Assembly (NCBI GenBank): GCA_008012315.1
Contig: SSEL01000037.1
Span: 62,001 to 126,000, forward strand
DNA: 64,000 bases
Reading direction: 5' to 3'
DNA from: Rhodospirillaceae bacterium
GTDB lineage: Bacteria; Pseudomonadota; Alphaproteobacteria; Dongiales; Dongiaceae
The notes under the pieces are model-generated. The model did not search any database. It worked only from the letters and a program-made list of their open reading frames with translations, and was not told where the DNA came from. Position numbers and translations under genes: made by a program. Below are positions 60,651-64,000 of the stretch, piece after piece. Positions within the stretch are counted from its first letter, which is position 1, and each line of letters begins with the position of its first letter.

Positions 60651-63089
60651 CTACATCCGCAGCCTGGCATTCGCCGGATCGTAAAGCGGCTCTTCCGCCA
60701 CGACCGCCATGCGTCGCTCACCCAGCACCAGCACCTCGAGCGCCGTGCCGGGCTTGGCGAGATCGCTGCGCACATAAGCGAGCGCGATGCTCTTGCCGAG
60801 CGTGTGGCCATAGCCGCCGGAGGAGACGAGGCCGACATAATCCTCGCCGAGATAGACCGGCGCGCAAGCGGGCGCGTCGCAATCCTTGGCATCCTCGAGC
60901 AGCAGCGGCACGAAACGCTCCTTCGGTCCCGTCTGCCGTTCCGCCGTCAGGGCCTTGAGGCCCTTGTAATCCGGCTTCTGGAAATCGACGAAGCGATCGA
61001 GGCTCGCCATCAGCGGGGTATATTCATGGGTCATGTCGCTCTTCCAGCCGCGATAGCATTTCTCCAACCGCAAACTGTCCATCGCATACATGCCGAAATC
61101 GGCGATGCCATGGGTCTCGCCGGCGGCCCAGAGCCGGTCATAGACCGCCACCATATGTTCGACCGGGCAATGCAGCTCCCAGCCCAGCTCGCCGACATAA
61201 TTGACGCGCAGCGCCAGCATGCGGGCAAAGCCGATCTCGATCTCCTGGGCGGAAAGCCAGGGGAAGGCCTTGTTGGAAAGATCGGTCTCGGTCACCTGCG
61301 ACAGCACCTCGCGCGCTTTCGGCCCGGCGAGAACGATCGAGCCCATGCGGGGCGAGATATTGCTGAGCGTGACGGAACCGTCCGCCGGCAGATGCTTCTC
61401 GATCCAGTCGATGTCATGCCATTCGGCGGCGGCGGCGCTGATCAGATAGAAGCGGTTTTCCGCCAGCCGCGTGATGGTGAATTCGCTGACGATGCCGCCT
61501 TTGTCGCTCAGCATGTAGGACAAGGTGATGCGGCCGATCTTCGGCAGCTTGCCGCAGATCATCCCGTCCAGCCAGGCGGCGGCGCCGGATCCGTCCAGCA
61601 TCAGCTTGGTGAAGCCGCCGAGATCGAGAATACCGACCCGCTCGCGCACCGCCTTGCACTCTTCGGCGACGGCGGCGTGCCAGTTGGTGCGGCGGAAACT
61701 CGGGCGCGGTGTCGGCTCGATACCCGGCTGCGGGAACCAGGCGGCGCGTTCCCAGCCGCCCCGGGCGCAGAAATTCGCCTCCTTGGCTTTCAGCTTGTCA
61801 TAGAGCGGCGTCACCTTGGCGGGCCGGCCCGCCGGCCATTCGTTGTTGGGAAAAGCGATGGCATATTCGTTCTGATAGAGCTCCAGCGCCTTCTCCACCA
61901 CATAGCTCTTGGTGGCGTAATCGGTATAGCGCCGCGGGTCGAGCGACCAGAAATCCCATTCCGGTTCGCCATGGGCAATCCATTCGGCCACCGTCTTGCC
62001 GCCACCGCCGGATTGCGCGATGCCGAAGCTGAAGCAGCAGCACTGATAAAAGTTCGGCAGGCCATGGGCCGGGCCGATATAGGGATTGCCATCGGGCGAA
62101 TAGGGGATCGGGCCGTTGATGACGCGCTGGACGCCGACCTTGCCCAGGATCGGCACGCGGCCGATCGCCGCCTCGATATAGGATTCCAGCCGCTCCAGAT
62201 CGTCGGGATAAAGCTGATAGGCGAAATCCTCGGGAATGCCGTCCAGCCAATGGGCCTGGGCGCGTTCCTTCTCATAGGGGCCGAGAATGAGGCCGTGGCG
62301 CTCCTGGCGCAGGTAGTAGCTGACATCGGGATCGCGCATCAGCGGCAGCTTGTCCTGATAGCTTTCCAGCTCGGGAATGGTCTCGGTGACCAGGTATTGA
62401 TGCGACATGGAAATGATCGGCATGTATTGCCCGACCATCGCCATGATCTCGCCGGCCCGGTAGCCGGCCGCATTGACGACGATCTCGCACAGGATGTCGC
62501 CCTTGTCGGTAATGACTTTCCACTCGCCCTTCGGCGTGCGCTCCAGCCCGGTCACCTTGGTGAAGCGCTGCACCCGGGCACCCTTGTCCTTGGCGCCCTT
62601 GGCATAGGCCTGGGTCAGCTGGCTGGGATCGATATCGCCGTCATAGGGGTCCCACAACCCGCCGACGATGTCGTGCAGCTCCATGAAGGGATACTTGGCC
62701 TTGATCTCGGCCGGCCCCAGCAGATCGAAGTCGATCCCTTGGGCGCGCGCCATGGCGACGACATGCCAGTATTCGTCCATCCGCTCCTGGCTATGGGCCA
62801 GGCGGATCGATCCGGTGAGATGGTAATTGATCGGATAATCGACCTCTTCGCCCAATTTCTCGTAGAGCTTGGTCGAATGGCGCTGGAACTTGATGACGTT
62901 CCAGTTGGTGGAGAAGTTGGGGCAGTTGCCGGCGGCATGCCAGGTCGAGCCGGAGGTCAGTTCATCGCGCTCCAGCAGCAGGCAATCGGTCCAGCCCAGT
63001 TGCGCCAGATGGTACAGCGCGCTGCAGCCGACGGCGCCGCCGCCGATGATCACGACACGGGCGTAATCCGTGCAGGCATGATCGCTCAT
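60651..63089 (-). CDS. second dimethylglycine/sarcosine dehydrogenase-like flavoprotein with GcvT domain
   Basis: An 812-residue paralogue of the downstream gene with the same architecture: GGGAVGCSALYHLAQLGW, covalent-FAD type LTSGSTWHAAGNCPNF, and a C-terminal GcvT domain (VNYVGELGWELHCPVEH). Sequence around the flavin and substrate site differs clearly from the other copy (AAGNCPNF versus AAGLVRSS), which suggests a different N-methyl substrate. The ATG at 63089 follows AAGGGGAGA. The two could act in succession on a di- and a mono-methylated amine. Confidence 0.9.
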   Translation of the reverse strand: MSDHACTDYARVVIIGGGAVGCSALYHLAQLGWTDCLLLERDELTSGSTWHAAGNCPNFSTNWNVIKFQRHSTKLYEKLGEEVDYPINYHLTGSIRLAHSQERMDEYWHVVAMARAQGIDFDLLGPAEIKAKYPFMELHDIVGGLWDPYDGDIDPSQLTQAYAKGAKDKGARVQRFTKVTGLERTPKGEWKVITDKGDILCEIVVNAAGYRAGEIMAMVGQYMPIISMSHQYLVTETIPELESYQDKLPLMRDPDVSYYLRQERHGLILGPYEKERAQAHWLDGIPEDFAYQLYPDDLERLESYIEAAIGRVPILGKVGVQRVINGPIPYSPDGNPYIGPAHGLPNFYQCCCFSFGIAQSGGGGKTVAEWIAHGEPEWDFWSLDPRRYTDYATKSYVVEKALELYQNEYAIAFPNNEWPAGRPAKVTPLYDKLKAKEANFCARGGWERAAWFPQPGIEPTPRPSFRRTNWHAAVAEECKAVRERVGILDLGGFTKLMLDGSGAAAWLDGMICGKLPKIGRITLSYMLSDKGGIVSEFTITRLAENRFYLISAAAAEWHDIDWIEKHLPADGSVTLSNISPRMGSIVLAGPKAREVLSQVTETDLSNKAFPWLSAQEIEIGFARMLALRVNYVGELGWELHCPVEHMVAVYDRLWAAGETHGIADFGMYAMDSLRLEKCYRGWKSDMTHEYTPLMASLDRFVDFQKPDYKGLKALTAERQTGPKERFVPLLLEDAKDCDAPACAPVYLGEDYVGLVSSGGYGHTLGKSIALAYVRSDLAKPGTALEVLVLGERRMAVVAEEPLYDPANARLRM

Positions 63090-63402
63090 TCTCCCCTTAC
63101 TCCCATTCTCATTCTCATTGTTGGCCGGGTTTTCGCCAGTTTCGGGCTTTCGCAGACCGCAGTGTCGCCCCATCCCGGCCCGGCCACAACGCCCGCAGAT
63201 GTTGTCCAGGCATGAAATCAGCTCATGACCCGCCTGCCTTGAACTGGCCTCACGGAAGGCACCGTGAACAGTTGCCTGGCGGGGCAGGATTGCCGGCATT
63301 CTCTGCTTATCCGGGGCGAAACCGCAAGCGAGACTATTTCACCAATAGATGAGGTGTATTCATGAGATGCGGCGTCACAGCGCTCGGGCCGCAGGCGGGA
63401 TG
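63090..63402. other. intergenic region upstream of dehydrogenase pair
   Basis: About 310 bases holding the promoter for the two minus-strand dehydrogenase genes. A short direct repeat CTCATTCTCATT is visible just upstream of the start codon. No gene seen. Confidence 0.4.
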
Positions 63403-63999
63403 CTAGACCTGCCGCAGTTCCCGGCCGCGGAGACCTTTCAGCCAGAAAATGCCGATGACGGCGCAAAAGACGGGAACCAGGATCAGGCCCGAGATAACCG
63501 GCCAGCCGAATTCCGTCAGCAGGCTGCCGGAGGCGAAGGAGCCGATCACCATGGCGCCGAAGACGACGAAATCGTTCAGCGACTGCACTTTCGGTCCCTC
63601 GTCGCGTTCATGGCAGGTCAGGACCATGGCGGAGGCGCCCAGGAAGCCGAAATTCCAGCCGATGCCAAGCAGGACCAGCGCCAGCCAGAAATGATGGACC
63701 GTGATGCCGCTCAATCCGGCGGCGGCGGCAAGCGCGATGGAGAATAATCCGGCGAGGATGATGTTCGGTGCGCCGAAGCGGGTGATCAGCCGGCCGGTGA
63801 AGAAGCTCGGCGCATACATCGCGACGACGTGGAACTCGATCCCGTAATTGGCCGAGGTGCGCGATATGCCGCACAATTCCATGGCGAGCGGCGCCGAGGT
63901 CATCATGAAATTCATCATCATGTAGCTCACGACGCCGCTCAGCATCGCGACGATCAATTGCGGCTGCCGGATGATTGCCGAAAGCGGGCGTCCGCCACC
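63403..63999 (-). CDS. MFS transporter, C-terminal part (runs off the window)
   Basis: The last 198 residues of a major facilitator superfamily permease, with six hydrophobic helices. APSFFTGRLITRFGAPNIILAG is the MFS helix 8-9 type loop, and LVLLGIGWNFGFLGASAMV and SLNDFVVFGAMVIGSFASG follow. The N-terminal half lies beyond position 64000. Substrate unknown; same strand as the dehydrogenases, 313 bases upstream of them, so cotranscription is possible. Confidence 0.88.
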   Translation of the reverse strand, partial: GGGRPLSAIIRQPQLIVAMLSGVVSYMMMNFMMTSAPLAMELCGISRTSANYGIEFHVVAMYAPSFFTGRLITRFGAPNIILAGLFSIALAAAAGLSGITVHHFWLALVLLGIGWNFGFLGASAMVLTCHERDEGPKVQSLNDFVVFGAMVIGSFASGSLLTEFGWPVISGLILVPVFCAVIGIFWLKGLRGRELRQV

Positions 64000-64000
64000 G

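Noticed and set aside
1-64000. CRISPR arrays, rRNA genes, intact insertion sequences
   Set aside because: No regularly spaced direct repeats, rRNA sequence or intact transposase gene was seen.

Overview
The window is GC-rich, densely coded chromosomal DNA. The cbb3 oxidase cluster, the xanthine-dehydrogenase-type operon, the many ABC importers for small organic solutes and the style of the intergenic palindromes suggest an alphaproteobacterium, probably Rhodospirillales-like. The genus is inferred and I cannot prove it.

Layout. 0-1.7 kb: a small lipoprotein, a CinA/MoaB-domain protein and an Rnk-type RNA polymerase-binding protein. 1.98-5.1 kb: tRNA-Leu(TAA) followed by a decayed integrative element. 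The 3' half of the tRNA is repeated at 5.05 kb, a tyrosine-recombinase remnant lies next to that repeat, and the cargo is a GH25 lysozyme, a DUF4019-type membrane protein and an HExxH secreted protein. 5.2-5.5 kb: a SnoaL/DUF4440-like gene broken by one base. 6.0-13.2 kb: cbb3 cytochrome oxidase genes ccoNOQP, a small membrane protein, a DUF2189 protein, the copper ATPase ccoI and ccoS. 13.2-18.5 kb: plsY, a phytanoyl-CoA-dioxygenase-like gene and a three-subunit molybdenum hydroxylase operon with a MoaD-like protein. 18.9-21.8 kb: small secreted or unknown proteins and an LpxO/AspH-like dioxygenase.

22-35.9 kb is a sugar or polyol catabolic island. It holds RpiB- and TpiA-family isomerases, DeoR and SorC regulators, transaldolase, DhaK/DhaL, a CUT1-type ABC importer with two unequal ATPases, a PfkB kinase and a class II aldolase. 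DhaK with TpiA- and RpiB-family isomerases matches known tetrose (erythrulose/threitol/erythritol) pathways. The PfkB plus aldolase pair adds a kinase/aldolase arm whose substrate I cannot name.

36-40.2 kb carries stress-type genes (LTxxQ/Spy-like, plasmid-stabilisation-like, ferritin-like) and an AraC/DUF2000 pair. 40.2-45.8 kb has ureidoglycolate lyase opposite a BMP-family (nucleoside/purine type) ABC importer.

46-64 kb looks like an aminosulfonate (taurine-like) catabolic locus. TauE/SafE exporter, acetate kinase, sulfoacetaldehyde acetyltransferase (Xsc) and a MocR/TauR-like regulator face a PotFGHI-type ABC importer and an omega-amino-acid:pyruvate transaminase. Two dimethylglycine/sarcosine-dehydrogenase-type flavoproteins and an MFS transporter follow. 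Together they would import an amine sulfonate, possibly N-methylated, demethylate and deaminate it, cleave sulfoacetaldehyde to sulfite and acetyl phosphate, make ATP through AckA and export sulfite. Two full copies and one vestige of a 138-bp palindromic repeat element lie in the two catabolic islands.
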